Of a stretch of 46,066 nt of DNA, positions 7,715 through 15,997 are shown one piece after another; within the stretch, counting starts at the first letter, position 1; every line of letters begins with the position of its first letter. Under the pieces are notes generated by a model. The model was not told the origin of the DNA. It made no database searches and was given only the letters and a program-made list of their open reading frames with translations. This DNA comes from Mayfieldus profundus (lineage in GTDB: Bacteria; Actinomycetota; Thermoleophilia; Solirubrobacterales; 70-9): positions 1-46,066 of the forward strand of contig JBBPIM010000014.1 of the NCBI GenBank assembly GCA_038040325.1, in the 5' to 3' direction. A program made the translations under genes and the position numbers.

Positions 7715-8433
7715 TCCTCTACCCGGCGATCGACCTCCGCGACGGGCACGCCGTGCGCCTCACGCAGGGCGACTACGAGCGCGAGACGGTCTACGACGCC
7801 GATCCGCTCGACGCGGCCCGGCGCTGGGCGGAGGGCGGCGCCCGCTGGCTGCACGCGGTGGACCTCGACGGGGCGCGGGATGGGACTCAAGCGAACCTGG
7901 CATCGATCGAGCGCATCGCCGCGGCGGTGGATGTCCCGGTCCAGGCGGGCGGCGGATTGCGCAGCATCGAGGCGGTGCAGGCCCTGCTCGACGCCGGAGT
8001 CGAGCGCGCGGTGATCGGCACCGCCGCCCTGCGCGACCCCGAACTGCTGGCGGCGGCGCTGGAGCGCCACGGCGAGCGCATCGTCGTCTCGGTGGACGCC
8101 CGGGGCGGCCGCGTGTCGCTGTCCGGCTGGACCGAGACAAGCGATGTGGACGCGGCAGACGCCTTGGCCGAGCTGTCGGAGCGCGGCGTCGCGCGCTTCG
8201 TGTTCACCTCGATCGAGGTCGACGGCACGATGGAAGGGCCGGGCCTCGAGGAGCTGCGGCGCATCGCCGTTGCCACGGAGGCCGAGCTGATCTACTCGGG
8301 CGGCGTCGGGGGGCTCGACGACCTGCGCGCGCTGGCTTCCCAGGCGCCGGCCAACGTGGGCGGGGTGATCGTCGGCCGCGCGCTCTACGAGGGCCGCTTC
8401 ACGATCGAGCAGGGCCAGGCGGCCCTCGCCTAG
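7711..8433 (+). CDS. hisA: ProFAR isomerase (HisA)
   Basis: HisA isomerises ProFAR to PRFAR, an Amadori rearrangement in histidine synthesis. The 240-residue half-barrel pair has the two catalytic aspartates, D8 in YPAIDLRDG and D129 in VSVDARGG, plus the phosphate-binding GGGLRS and YSGGVGG loops. In many actinobacteria HisA is the bifunctional PriA that also serves tryptophan synthesis; sequence reading alone does not settle this, and trpF is not in the window. The GTG start overlaps the hisH stop. The TAG stop (8431-8433) forms the first three bases of the TAGGAT hexamer before the next gene. Confidence 0.95.
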   Translation: MILYPAIDLRDGHAVRLTQGDYERETVYDADPLDAARRWAEGGARWLHAVDLDGARDGTQANLASIERIAAAVDVPVQAGGGLRSIEAVQALLDAGVERAVIGTAALRDPELLAAALERHGERIVVSVDARGGRVSLSGWTETSDVDAADALAELSERGVARFVFTSIEVDGTMEGPGLEELRRIAVATEAELIYSGGVGGLDDLRALASQAPANVGGVIVGRALYEGRFTIEQGQAALA

Positions 8434-8436
8434 GAT
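8431..8436 (+). promoter_or_regulatory. -10 hexamer TAGGAT overlapping the hisA stop
   Basis: TAGGAT ends 8 nt before the ATG at 8445. There is no Shine-Dalgarno match in the gap (TCCGCCCC), which fits a leaderless message. The hexamer begins with the hisA stop codon. Confidence 0.45.
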
Positions 8437-8444
8437 TCCGCCCC

Positions 8445-8684
8445 ATGGCCGGTCCCCTCTCCAGAGTCTCGCGCGGTGGCCGCGCCGTGCGCTGGGCGGC
8501 GCTCTATGAAGCCGCCAAGGTGATCTACGAGCACGGCAAGCGGCTCTACGGCAACCTCAGCCCCGCCGAGCGCGAGCGCCTCGGCCAGCTGGTGCGCAAG
8601 TCGCGCGGCAAGCGCTCGAACCTCTCTGAGCGCGAGCAGCGGCGCGTCTGGGAGCTGGTCAAGAAGACCGTCACCGGCTCCTGA
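8445..8684 (+). CDS. Small basic helical protein, unknown function
   Basis: A 79-residue protein starting MAGPLSRVSRGGRAVRW. It is strongly basic and predicted helical, with a motif-like centre (LYGNLSPAERERLGQLV) and a C-terminal RRVWELVKKTV. No signal peptide or membrane span is apparent. The composition would suit a nucleic-acid-associated protein, but no named family is recognised. It sits 11 nt after hisA with its own -10-like hexamer, and there is no Shine-Dalgarno sequence. Confidence 0.7.
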   Translation: MAGPLSRVSRGGRAVRWAALYEAAKVIYEHGKRLYGNLSPAERERLGQLVRKSRGKRSNLSEREQRRVWELVKKTVTGS

Positions 8685-8721
8685 TCGGACTCGGGAAGCC
8701 GCGCGACCGCGGTCGAGGTCG

Positions 8722-8873
8722 AGTGGGGAAGGCGCGACTGTGCCCGCCGGCACCCAGGTGCTGATCTCCAACACCTTCAACCACCGCGACCCCGAGCGCC
8801 ATGACTTCGCCGACCGCTTCCCCACATGCTCGACTTCTTCGCACTGCGCTTCGCGGTCGAGCCGAAGGCATAG
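8722..8873 (+). pseudogene. Cytochrome P450 remnant with internal deletion
   Basis: One frame (about 8722-8820) reads a segment including TVPAGTQVLISNTFNHRDP and DFADRF, the pattern that precedes the haem-binding region in bacterial P450s. From about 8814 a second frame reads PLPHMLDFFALRF and ends at TAG 8871-8873, resembling a P450 C-terminus. The stretch that should lie between them, with the haem-ligand Cys, is missing. The join therefore looks like an internal deletion of a once complete 3' end, and nothing P450-like remains further upstream. There is no start codon with a plausible initiation site. The recognition rests on short motifs, so confidence is moderate. Confidence 0.55.
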
Positions 8874-8925
8874 AACCGCGGCTAGAGCGGTGCTCGATGC
8901 CGCTGCGAGCCGCCGGGCCGGTGGC

Positions 8926-8931
8926 TAGGGT
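8926..8931 (+). promoter_or_regulatory. -10 hexamer TAGGGT before the sugar-dehydrogenase-like gene
   Basis: TAGGGT ends 6 nt before the ATG at 8938. CTGCGA at 8903-8908 is a weak -35 candidate at 17 nt spacing. The short gap leaves no room for a ribosome-binding site. Confidence 0.5.
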
Positions 8932-8937
8932 TGGTGC

Positions 8938-10512
8938 ATGGAATGGCGGCGTGTGCTGGTTGAGGCGACCTCGCAACCGCGAGCGTTGGCCAGGCCCTTG
9001 GAGGGTCGGTTTCGCCTCATCCTCCTCGTGCTGGCGATCGTTCTGGCGCTTCCCACCGCCGGCGCCAAAGCTCTGACCCTCGAGCCGGTCGCGGCCCCCG
9101 GGACCTACGTCGACCCGATGTACGTGACATCCGATCCGGGAAACCCGGACCGGCTGTTCGTGGCCGAACGCCAGGGCCTGATCAAGCTCACGCAGGGCGG
9201 AACGACGACGACCTTCGCCGACTTGACGTCGGTGGTCAACTCCGTCAACGACCAGCAGGGGATCCAGTCGATCGCCGTCCCGCCGGACTTCGGCCAGACC
9301 GGCCTCTTCTATGTCTTCTACACCGGGCCCGACGGGGCGCCGGTAGCCGGAAATCTTCACATCGGCGAGCTGCAGGCCACAGGGGACACCGCCAGCGCAG
9401 CGACGCTGCGCAACGTGATCACTGTCGTGCACGACCAGGGCACCGGCCACAACGGCGGCCAGATCCAGTTCGGCCCGGACGGCTACCTCTACATGTCCAC
9501 CGGCGACGGAAAATGCTGCGGAGACCCGCTGGAGAACGGCCAGAACCTCGACTCGCTGCTCGGCAAGATTCTGCGCATAGATCCCGACCCGAGTGGCGGG
9601 CCGGGCTACTCCGTACCGTCCGACAATCCGTTCGTCGGCGACGACGGCGCCGACGAGATCTGGAGCTACGGGTTGCGCAATCCGTGGCGGTTCTCCTTCG
9701 ACCACGACACCGGGGCGATGCTGATCGGCGACGTCGGCAACGCCAACTGGGAGGAGGTGGACTACGAACCTGCGGAGGCAGGCGCGGGCCGCGGCGACAA
9801 CTTCGGCTGGGACTGCCGGGAGGGGATGAACGACTTCAGCGACGCCCAGAGCAACGCCAATTGCCCTGGCCAGACCTTCACCGACCCGGTGTTCGAGTAT
9901 CCGCACTCCGGGACGGGTTGCGACGGCTCGATCACCGGGGGCTACGTGGTGCGCGATGTCGGCCTCAGCGACCTCTTCGGCCGCTACCTCTACTCCGACT
10001 TCTGCCTCGGCGGGCTGCGCTCCCTGGTGCCCGGGCTGCCTTTCGCGACCGACAACCGCTTCGAGGTGGGCCCGGCGGTGACGAACGCGATCTCGTTCAG
10101 CGAAGACTCCGCCTGCCGCATCTACCTGATCGAGTACGACGACGACGTCTTCCGCCTGCAGGGGGACGATCCCTCGGGGTGCCCTCCGGATCCGCCGAGC
10201 CCAGTGACGCCGGAAGCCGCGGCCTCGCCGTCGGCGACCGAGGCGGAGCTGAAGGCCGCTCGCCGCCGTGTGGACCGTGGGAGCCGCGCCAAGCTGACCG
10301 CCACCGCCCGACCCTGCCCGGGCCGGGGCGGCGACCCGGTGACGCTGCTCAGGGCCGGGGTCCAGCTTGCAACCAAGGTCCTCGATGACGACTGCTCGGC
10401 CATATTCAAGCCCCGGATCAGGCGGCAGTGGAAGTTCAAGGCCCTCGTTCCTGGCGACACCGGGCACCTCTCCGACACCTCGAACTCGGTGAGGATCAGG
10501 CCCCGCAGCTGA
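8938..10512 (+). CDS. Secreted PQQ-type glucose/sorbosone dehydrogenase-like beta-propeller
   Basis: The 524-residue product has an N-terminal hydrophobic segment at residues about 25-45 (LILLVLAIVLALPTAGAKA), a signal peptide or anchor. A six-bladed GSDH-type propeller follows (residues about 48-415), with the hallmark HNGGQIQFGPDGYLYMSTGD around residues 164-183, WSYGLRNPWRFSF, and NFGWDCREG. Family members oxidise sugars with PQQ, although many homologues have no proven activity. After a Pro/Ser/Ala-rich linker (about 418-445) a small beta-rich domain resembling an Ig-like fold completes the protein. No PQQ synthesis gene is nearby. It splits hisA from hisF, and its leaderless-type promoter suggests independent transcription. 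Confidence 0.85.
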   Translation: MEWRRVLVEATSQPRALARPLEGRFRLILLVLAIVLALPTAGAKALTLEPVAAPGTYVDPMYVTSDPGNPDRLFVAERQGLIKLTQGGTTTTFADLTSVVNSVNDQQGIQSIAVPPDFGQTGLFYVFYTGPDGAPVAGNLHIGELQATGDTASAATLRNVITVVHDQGTGHNGGQIQFGPDGYLYMSTGDGKCCGDPLENGQNLDSLLGKILRIDPDPSGGPGYSVPSDNPFVGDDGADEIWSYGLRNPWRFSFDHDTGAMLIGDVGNANWEEVDYEPAEAGAGRGDNFGWDCREGMNDFSDAQSNANCPGQTFTDPVFEYPHSGTGCDGSITGGYVVRDVGLSDLFGRYLYSDFCLGGLRSLVPGLPFATDNRFEVGPAVTNAISFSEDSACRIYLIEYDDDVFRLQGDDPSGCPPDPPSPVTPEAAASPSATEAELKAARRRVDRGSRAKLTATARPCPGRGGDPVTLLRAGVQLATKVLDDDCSAIFKPRIRRQWKFKALVPGDTGHLSDTSNSVRIRPRS

Positions 10513-10547
10513 ACGCTGGTCGCTCGCAGGACGTAGAGGGCCCTCGC

Positions 10548-10553
10548 TACCCT
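10548..10553 (+). promoter_or_regulatory. -10 hexamer TACCCT before hisF
   Basis: TACCCT ends 10 nt upstream of the hisF ATG (10564), implying a leader of only a few bases. It indicates that hisF has its own promoter now that it is separated from hisA. Confidence 0.4.
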
Positions 10554-10563
10554 CGAAGCGATC

Positions 10564-11328
10564 ATGGTTCTCAAGCGCGTCATCCCCTGCCTCGACGTCG
10601 ACGCCGGGCGCGTCGTCAAGGGCACCAACTTCGTCGGCCTGCGCGACGCGGGCGACCCGGTCGAGCTGGCCGAGCGCTACGACGCCGAGGGCGCCGACGA
10701 GCTGGTCTTCCTCGACATCACCGCCTCGCACGAGCGGCGCGACACGATCGTCGAGCTGGCCCGGCGCACCGCCGACAACGTCTTCATCCCGTTCACGATC
10801 GGGGGCGGGATCCGCTCCGTGGAGGACGCCCAAGCGGTGCTGGACGCCGGCGCCGACAAGGTCTCGGTGAACTCGGCGGCGCTGGAGCGCCCGGAGCTGC
10901 TGGGCGAGCTGGCGGACACCTTCGGCGCCCAGTGCGTGGTGATCGCGATCGACGCGAAGCGGCGCGACGGCGAGGCCGCCTGGGACGTGTATGTGAACGG
11001 CGGCCGCAATCTGGTCGAAGGGCGAGAGGCAGTCGAATGGGCGCGTGAGGCGGTGCGGCGCGGGGCGGGGGAGGTGCTGCTGACCAGCATGGACCGCGAC
11101 GGCACCACCGATGGCTACGAGCTGGAGCTGACCCGCGCCGTGGCCGACGCGGTGCCGGTGCCGGTGATCGCCTCTGGAGGCGCCGGCGAGCTCGAGCACC
11201 TGTCGGAGGCGATCAGCCGCGGCGGGGCTGACGCTGTTCTTTGCGCTTCGATCTTTCACTACGGGACTTTCCGCGTTGCGGATGCGAAGCGCCACCTCGC
11301 CGAGCGCGGGATCCCTGTCCGCCTTTAG
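10564..11328 (+). CDS. hisF: Imidazole glycerol phosphate synthase, cyclase subunit
   Basis: HisF is the (beta-alpha)8 cyclase partner of HisH. The 254-residue protein has both catalytic aspartates at the positions known from Thermotoga HisF: D11 in IPCLDVDAG and D130 in VVIAIDAKRRDG. The phosphate-binding motifs TIGGGIRSVEDA and ASGGAGELEH are also present. It is complete, ending AERGIPVRL. Its last 116 nt are also read on the opposite strand as the tail of the propeller gene ending at 11213. No hisI or hisE follows. Confidence 0.97.
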   Translation: MVLKRVIPCLDVDAGRVVKGTNFVGLRDAGDPVELAERYDAEGADELVFLDITASHERRDTIVELARRTADNVFIPFTIGGGIRSVEDAQAVLDAGADKVSVNSAALERPELLGELADTFGAQCVVIAIDAKRRDGEAAWDVYVNGGRNLVEGREAVEWAREAVRRGAGEVLLTSMDRDGTTDGYELELTRAVADAVPVPVIASGGAGELEHLSEAISRGGADAVLCASIFHYGTFRVADAKRHLAERGIPVRL

Positions 11329-12670
11329 CCCGCTGCTTTTTGCCCTTCTTCTTGCCCGCTCCCGGCTTGAACGGCTGCAGGCCGGTGATGCTGGAGTAGC
11401 CGGTCAGATATATCCGCCGGCCGTCGGAGATCACCGGCATATAGGCGCCGGTGCCGTACTCCCAGACCTTGCGGCCGTCCTTCATCGCGAAGCCGGTGGT
11501 GGTGGTGTCGTCGAACTCGGCGACGTAGACGATGTTGCCGACGGCGCTCACCGAGCCGATCACCCGCCCGCCCGCGGATTGGGTCCAGCGGCTGTCGCCG
11601 CTCTTGGCGTCGATCGCGTAGAGGTTGCCGTCGTAGGAGCCGATGTAGACGGTGGGGTCCGAGTTCGGAGTGTCGGCCACGGCCGGGCTCGAGTACACGT
11701 AGCCCCCTGTTGAGTGGCTCCAGGCGAGGTCGCCGTCCTTGGCCTCGAAGCTGTAGACCCGTCCGTCGTTGTTGCCGCTGTAGACGCGACCGAAGGCAAC
11801 AGCGGGTGTCGAGTAGAAGGGCCCGTCGCGGCCGAAGCTGAGCCCCTGCGAGCTGGCCTGCCATTTGATCTTGCCGGAGCGAACGTTCACCGCGTTCATC
11901 GTGCCCCCGTAGTCGCCCACGTAGAGGATCCCGTGCTGGTAGGCGGGCGCGGCCTTGATCGCCCCGTTCAGCTGCGCGGTCCAGAGCGAGTGTCCGTTGC
12001 GCCGGTCCACGGCATGCAGCACCCCCGACTCGTCGCCGAAGATCACTCGTCGCTTCACCACCAGCGGGGAGGACTCGGTGCGGGTCCCCAGCTCCTTTTT
12101 CCACTCCGTCTTGCCGCTCCTGGCGTTCAGCGCCAGCACCTGGCCGGGGACGAGGTTGGTGACGAAGATCCGCTGATGGGCATAGACCGGCGCCGATGCG
12201 TTGAGCTGCGCCACCCGCCGCTTCCAGAGCACCTTGCCGGTGTCGGCGTCCAGCGAGAAGGCGTGTCCGTTGTTGTCGAGGCCGTAGAGCCGGCCGTTGA
12301 CGAAGATCGGCGGGAACTCCAGCAGCGGCCTGCCGCCGTACTTCCAGATCCGCTTGAAGGGAGGCTTGATCCCCTTTGCCGCCAGATACCGCGTGCGGCC
12401 ACGGTCGTAGCCGTAGCGCGGCCAGTTGACCAACTTGACCACCTTCTTGATCTTGGTCTCCTTCGGCTCGAAGACGGCCTGGGTGTTGCGCACGTCGGGC
12501 GGCCGCTTGAGCGCGTCGTAGGCGAGATAGACGCCGGCCCCGAGCGCCACGAGCACGGCGGCGATGGTCGCGGCAAAGCCCCTCGGGTCGCGGCTCCAGG
12601 CGGTCCTGAGGAGCTGAACAGGGCGCATTCGGTCGCGCCACCAGGGATCGGAGGGGGGCGTCTCGGGCAT
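11213..12670 (-). CDS. Membrane-anchored PQQ-like beta-propeller protein
   Basis: The 485-residue protein has a short cytosolic N-terminus, one transmembrane helix (residues about 32-53) and then a series of propeller repeats with the pattern L-x-A-x-x-x-G-x-x-x-W. Examples are SLDADTGKVLWKR, ALNARSGKTEWKK and AVNVRSGKIKWQA. These are PQQ-like (YVTN/BamB-type) beta-propeller blades displayed outside the cell. Such domains occur in assembly factors and in quinoprotein dehydrogenases; no cofactor-binding residues can be assigned. The C-terminal 50 residues are almost all Lys, Arg, Gly and Ser and are encoded antisense to the hisF 3' end, as if a former stop had been lost. On the minus strand TACCAT (12689-12684) lies 13 nt before the ATG. 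Confidence 0.85.
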   Translation of the reverse strand: MPETPPSDPWWRDRMRPVQLLRTAWSRDPRGFAATIAAVLVALGAGVYLAYDALKRPPDVRNTQAVFEPKETKIKKVVKLVNWPRYGYDRGRTRYLAAKGIKPPFKRIWKYGGRPLLEFPPIFVNGRLYGLDNNGHAFSLDADTGKVLWKRRVAQLNASAPVYAHQRIFVTNLVPGQVLALNARSGKTEWKKELGTRTESSPLVVKRRVIFGDESGVLHAVDRRNGHSLWTAQLNGAIKAAPAYQHGILYVGDYGGTMNAVNVRSGKIKWQASSQGLSFGRDGPFYSTPAVAFGRVYSGNNDGRVYSFEAKDGDLAWSHSTGGYVYSSPAVADTPNSDPTVYIGSYDGNLYAIDAKSGDSRWTQSAGGRVIGSVSAVGNIVYVAEFDDTTTTGFAMKDGRKVWEYGTGAYMPVISDGRRIYLTGYSSITGLQPFKPGAGKKKGKKQRAKGGQGSRARRGGASHPQRGKSRSERSKRKEQRQPRRG

Positions 12671-12703
12671 CCGGCGAGCCGATCATGGTACGCAACGGGG
12701 TTA

Positions 12704-13843
12704 ATGCCAACCTCAGGGAGCCCCGATATCAACCTGGGCGGCGCCGTGGCCGCGGCGATCCCGGACCTCGAGCGGTTGCGAGAGGCCGCCGCCGGAGCGC
12801 CGATCTACCTCGTCGGCGGGGCGGTGCGCGACCTGCTGTTGGGCCGCGAGCGCACAGATGTGGACGTGGTCGTGGAAGGCGACGGCGCCGAGGTGGCGCG
12901 ACGGCTTGGCGGCGAGGTAACCGAGCACGAGCGCTTTGCGACCGCAAAGGCGCAGCTGGGGGAGCTACAGATCGACCTCGCCAGCGCCCGCGCGGAGACC
13001 TATCCACAGCCGGGTGCCCTGCCCGATGTGAGGCCGGCCGGCCTCGATGAGGACCTGGCGCGCCGCGACTTCACGATCAACGCGATGGCGGTTTCGCTGG
13101 CAGGCGAGCCGTCCCTCGTCGATCCTCACAGCGGGCAGGCGGACCTCGATGCCGGTCTGCTGAGGGTGTTGCACGACGGCTCGTTCGTCGACGACCCGAC
13201 CCGCGCCCTGCGGGCGGCCCGATACGCCGCGCGCTTCGGCTTCGAGCCGGAGCCGCACACCGCCGGGCTGTTGCGGCAGGCCGACCTGGGGACGGTCTCC
13301 AGCGACCGCGCCCAGGCCGAGCTGCTGCGCGTGGCCGCCGAGACCGAGGCGCCGAAGGGGCTTGGCCTGATCGCGGAGTGGGAGCTGGTGAAACCGCGCC
13401 CTGACGCGGCCGAGCTGCTGCAGGCGGTGGACGAGCTGCTCAACGGGCCGCCGTGGAGCGAGGTGGTCGAGCGCCCGCGCGCGCTGATTGCAGCCGCCTT
13501 CGGGTCCGGGGGGCGAGAATCGCAGCTCGCCGAACTTCGACCCGCCCGCCCCTCCGATGCGGTCGAGGCCGCGCGGGGCGCCCTGCCGGAGGAGCTGGCG
13601 CTGGCCCGCGCGCTGGGAGCGTCCTGGCTGGACGACTATGTGAGCGAGGGGCGCAGCGTGGCGCTGGAGATCGGCGGCGGCGACCTGATGGCGGCTGGGG
13701 TGCCGGAGGGCCCTGCCGTCGGGCGCGGCCTGGCCGAGGCCCTGAGGCGCAAGCTCGACGGCGAGATCTCCGGCCGGGACGAAGAGCTGCGAGCGGCATT
13801 GGAGGCCGCCGAGGAACGAGAAGGCCGAGATGGAGTGGCGTGA
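12704..13843 (+). CDS. tRNA nucleotidyltransferase / poly(A) polymerase family protein
   Basis: This family adds or repairs the 3' CCA of tRNAs using CTP and ATP. The 379-residue product has the class II head domain: IYLVGGAVRDLLLG, the metal-binding D52 and D54 in RTDVDVVVEG, RRDFTINAMA, and the neck motif DDPTRALRAARYAARFGF. The C-terminal part is helical and has no HD domain. Some lineages split CC-adding and A-adding between two enzymes, and which one this is cannot be told from sequence alone. The ATG at 12704 has no strong ribosome-binding site. It overlaps pgeF by 14 nt and is divergent from the propeller gene. Confidence 0.85.
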   Translation: MPTSGSPDINLGGAVAAAIPDLERLREAAAGAPIYLVGGAVRDLLLGRERTDVDVVVEGDGAEVARRLGGEVTEHERFATAKAQLGELQIDLASARAETYPQPGALPDVRPAGLDEDLARRDFTINAMAVSLAGEPSLVDPHSGQADLDAGLLRVLHDGSFVDDPTRALRAARYAARFGFEPEPHTAGLLRQADLGTVSSDRAQAELLRVAAETEAPKGLGLIAEWELVKPRPDAAELLQAVDELLNGPPWSEVVERPRALIAAAFGSGGRESQLAELRPARPSDAVEAARGALPEELALARALGASWLDDYVSEGRSVALEIGGGDLMAAGVPEGPAVGRGLAEALRRKLDGEISGRDEELRAALEAAEEREGRDGVA

Positions 13844-14579
13844 GAGCAAAGGGGTCCGCTGGCTGGAAGCGAGGCCGATGGGAGCCAGGGCGGCGTTTTC
13901 GGCCCGTTCCGGCGGTGTCAGCGAGGCTCCCTTCGACACGTTGAACCTCGGCATCCTCACCGGTGACGATCGCGATGCGGTGAGCGAGAATCGCCGCCGG
14001 CTCGCGGCGGCACTTGGCCTGGAAGCCGAGCGGGTGCTGATGGGATTTCAGGTCCACGGCGCGGAAGTCGCGGAGCACGATGGCCCGCAGCAGCCCAGCC
14101 CGTATGCGCAGCCGGGCAGCGAGCTGCCCGAGGTGGACGGCCACGCCACTGCGGAGCCCAGGCTGGCGCCGCTGGTGCTGGTCGCCGACTGCCTGCCGGT
14201 TGCGCTCGCCGGACCGGGCGGGGTGGAGATGTTGCACTGCGGATGGCGTGGGCTGGCGGATGGGATCGTCGCCCGGGGGGTGGAGGCGGTGGACGCCGTG
14301 GCGGCGGCGATCGGGCCGGGCGTCGGCCCCTGCTGCTACGAGGTCGGCGCCGAGGTGCTGAAGCGCTTCGCCGACCTCGGTGAGGGAATCGCGAAGGGGC
14401 GGATGCTCGACCTGCCAGAGGTGGCACGGCGCAAGCTCCGCGATGCGGGGGTCCAGCACGTCGAATCGTCGGAGCTGTGTACGAGCTGCGAGCCCGAGCT
14501 TTTCTTCTCACACCGGCGCGATGGCGAGCAAAGCGGCCGCCAGGGCGGACTCGTGTGGTTCGAGCAGGAGGCCTACTGA
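13830..14579 (+). CDS. pgeF: PgeF/YfiH multicopper-like (laccase-domain) protein
   Basis: The 249-residue protein belongs to the YfiH/DUF152 family, described both as purine nucleoside phosphorylase-like (LACC1-type) and, in E. coli, as a peptidoglycan-editing factor. The zinc-site motifs are visible: FQVHGAEV, VADCLPVAL, LHCGWRGLADG and GPCCYEVG. It starts 14 nt inside the preceding gene and is followed immediately by yggS and then sepF. This pgeF-yggS-sepF order is common in Gram-positive division clusters. It supports an envelope-related role but does not establish the substrate. Confidence 0.9.
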   Translation: MEWRESKGVRWLEARPMGARAAFSARSGGVSEAPFDTLNLGILTGDDRDAVSENRRRLAAALGLEAERVLMGFQVHGAEVAEHDGPQQPSPYAQPGSELPEVDGHATAEPRLAPLVLVADCLPVALAGPGGVEMLHCGWRGLADGIVARGVEAVDAVAAAIGPGVGPCCYEVGAEVLKRFADLGEGIAKGRMLDLPEVARRKLRDAGVQHVESSELCTSCEPELFFSHRRDGEQSGRQGGLVWFEQEAY

Positions 14580-14580
14580 G

Positions 14581-15213
14581 TTGCCGGGGCTGATCCACGG
14601 ACTTGAAGCGGAGCGGATCCGCGCCAACCTGGAGCGCGTGCGCGACCGGGCCGGGGACGCGGTGGAGATCCTGGCCGCGACCAAGTACGTCCCGGTCGAG
14701 GAGATGGGCGCCCTCGCGGAGGCGGGGATCGAGCTGGTCGGCGAGAACCGCCTCCAGGACCTCGAGGCGAAGCGGGAGCGCTGGCCGGACAGCTTTCAGT
14801 GGGACTTCATCGGCAACCTGCAGAGCCGAAAGGTGAAGGGGCTGCTGCCGCTCTGCCGGCTGATCCACTCGGTCGCCTCGGACTCGGCGCTGGAGCAGCT
14901 CGGCCGCCACGCCGATCCCGAGACGGAGGTGCTGGTCGAGGTCAACGTGGCCGGGGAGCAGGGAAAGAGCGGTGTTGCACCCGGCGAGCTGGCCGGCTTC
15001 ATCGAGCGCTGCCCGGTCCGCGTGGCGGGACTGATGACGATGCCTCCCTTCAGCGAGGACCCGGAGGCCTCGCGCCCCCATTTCGCCAGTCTCGCCGAGC
15101 TCGCCGCCGAGCACGGCATGGGGCGCCTCTCGATGGGCACCAGCCAGGACTGGGAGGTCGCCGTCGAGGAGGGCGCCACGATCCTGCGCCTCGGCACGAC
15201 GCTCTACACCTAG
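14581..15213 (+). CDS. PLP homeostasis protein YggS/PROSC family
   Basis: A 210-residue single-domain alanine-racemase-like TIM barrel that binds pyridoxal phosphate and controls its level; it is not a racemase. The PLP-lysine lies in EILAATKYVP (about residue 36). Other family blocks are VGENRLQD, WDFIGNLQSRK, VEVNVAGEQGKSG and SMGTSQDWEVA. The start is a TTG at 14581, with AGGAGG (14565-14570) placed 10 nt upstream inside the end of pgeF; no better ATG or GTG exists near the conserved N-terminus. Confidence 0.92.
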   Translation: MPGLIHGLEAERIRANLERVRDRAGDAVEILAATKYVPVEEMGALAEAGIELVGENRLQDLEAKRERWPDSFQWDFIGNLQSRKVKGLLPLCRLIHSVASDSALEQLGRHADPETEVLVEVNVAGEQGKSGVAPGELAGFIERCPVRVAGLMTMPPFSEDPEASRPHFASLAELAAEHGMGRLSMGTSQDWEVAVEEGATILRLGTTLYT

Positions 15214-15339
15214 GGAGGCTTGCGCACGCACGAGGCGAATGCCGCGTTGCGATCGGGCCGAGTCGATGCCGCTGCGCGGGCCGGTCGTTCATAATGGGTA
15301 TGGAAGGAATAGGCAGCCGTAAGCCGAATCCGCCCAGGT
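15214..15339 (+). promoter_or_regulatory. sepF upstream region with weak promoter-like sequence
   Basis: CATAAT at 15290-15295 resembles a -10 box and would give a leader of roughly 38 nt, but no -35 box is found at the right distance. No TANNNT lies 6-10 nt before the sepF ATG, so sepF does not follow the leaderless pattern. It may simply be read from the upstream genes. Confidence 0.25.
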
Positions 15340-15888
15340 ATGGCCCTCAGAGATACATGGCATCGCGCACTGGTCTATTTCGGCCTCGCCGAGGACCACG
15401 ACTACGGCCCCGACTACGAGGAGGGGTACGAGCCGGACACCGCCGCCGAGGAGTTCGAGCCCTCGGGCCGGCGCGATCGCGAGTCCGCCCCGGTGCGCCG
15501 CCTTCCCGCGCGGCGCCACCGCGATGAGATCGACGACATCTTCGCCGAGGACGAGCCGGTCGCCGGGGGCCGCACCAGCGTCCTGCGCCCGGTCGGCAAC
15601 GGCGGCTCCGACGTGCAGGTGCACCTGGTGATCCCGCGCAACTTCAACGACGCACAGCAGGTCGCCGACCAGTTCAAGCGGTCGGTGCCGGTAATCCTCA
15701 ACCTCCAGACCACCGACACCGAGCTGTCCAAGCGCCTCATCGACTTCGCCTCGGGCCTCACCTACGCGCTCGAGGGCGGCATGCAGCGGATCGCCGAGAA
15801 GGTGTTCCTGCTGACCCCGCGCAACGTCGAGGTCTCCGCCGAGGAGAAGGCCCGCCTGATCGACAAGGGCTTCTTCAACCAGTCCTGA
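15340..15888 (+). CDS. sepF: Cell division protein SepF
   Basis: SepF tethers FtsZ to the membrane and shapes the septum; in actinobacteria it is the main FtsZ membrane anchor. The 182-residue protein has a short N-terminal amphipathic membrane-binding helix (ALRDTWHRALVYFGL), an acidic and Arg-rich linker (residues about 17-90) and the compact FtsZ-binding domain. That domain carries HLVIPRNFNDAQQVADQFK, VPVILNLQ, the glycine-containing LIDFASGLTYAL, and FLLTPRNVEVS. Its position after pgeF-yggS and before proC-yggT matches actinobacterial and Firmicute division clusters. ftsZ is not in the window. Confidence 0.96.
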   Translation: MALRDTWHRALVYFGLAEDHDYGPDYEEGYEPDTAAEEFEPSGRRDRESAPVRRLPARRHRDEIDDIFAEDEPVAGGRTSVLRPVGNGGSDVQVHLVIPRNFNDAQQVADQFKRSVPVILNLQTTDTELSKRLIDFASGLTYALEGGMQRIAEKVFLLTPRNVEVSAEEKARLIDKGFFNQS

Positions 15889-15997
15889 TAGCCGCCGCCT
15901 CCTCTGCTTCCGCTCACGGCTGAGGAATCAAATATGGACAGCCGCTCGCTCTCGCGTCCGGGGGCGGCGGGGAATACCTTGGTGCGGCAGCGGGCAA

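Noticed and set aside
8671..11295. Open reading frame of about 870 codons on the minus strand
   Set aside because: It is antisense to the sugar-dehydrogenase-like gene and hisF, is full of Arg/Ala/Gly/Pro with no domain pattern, and the plus-strand genes are clearly recognisable.
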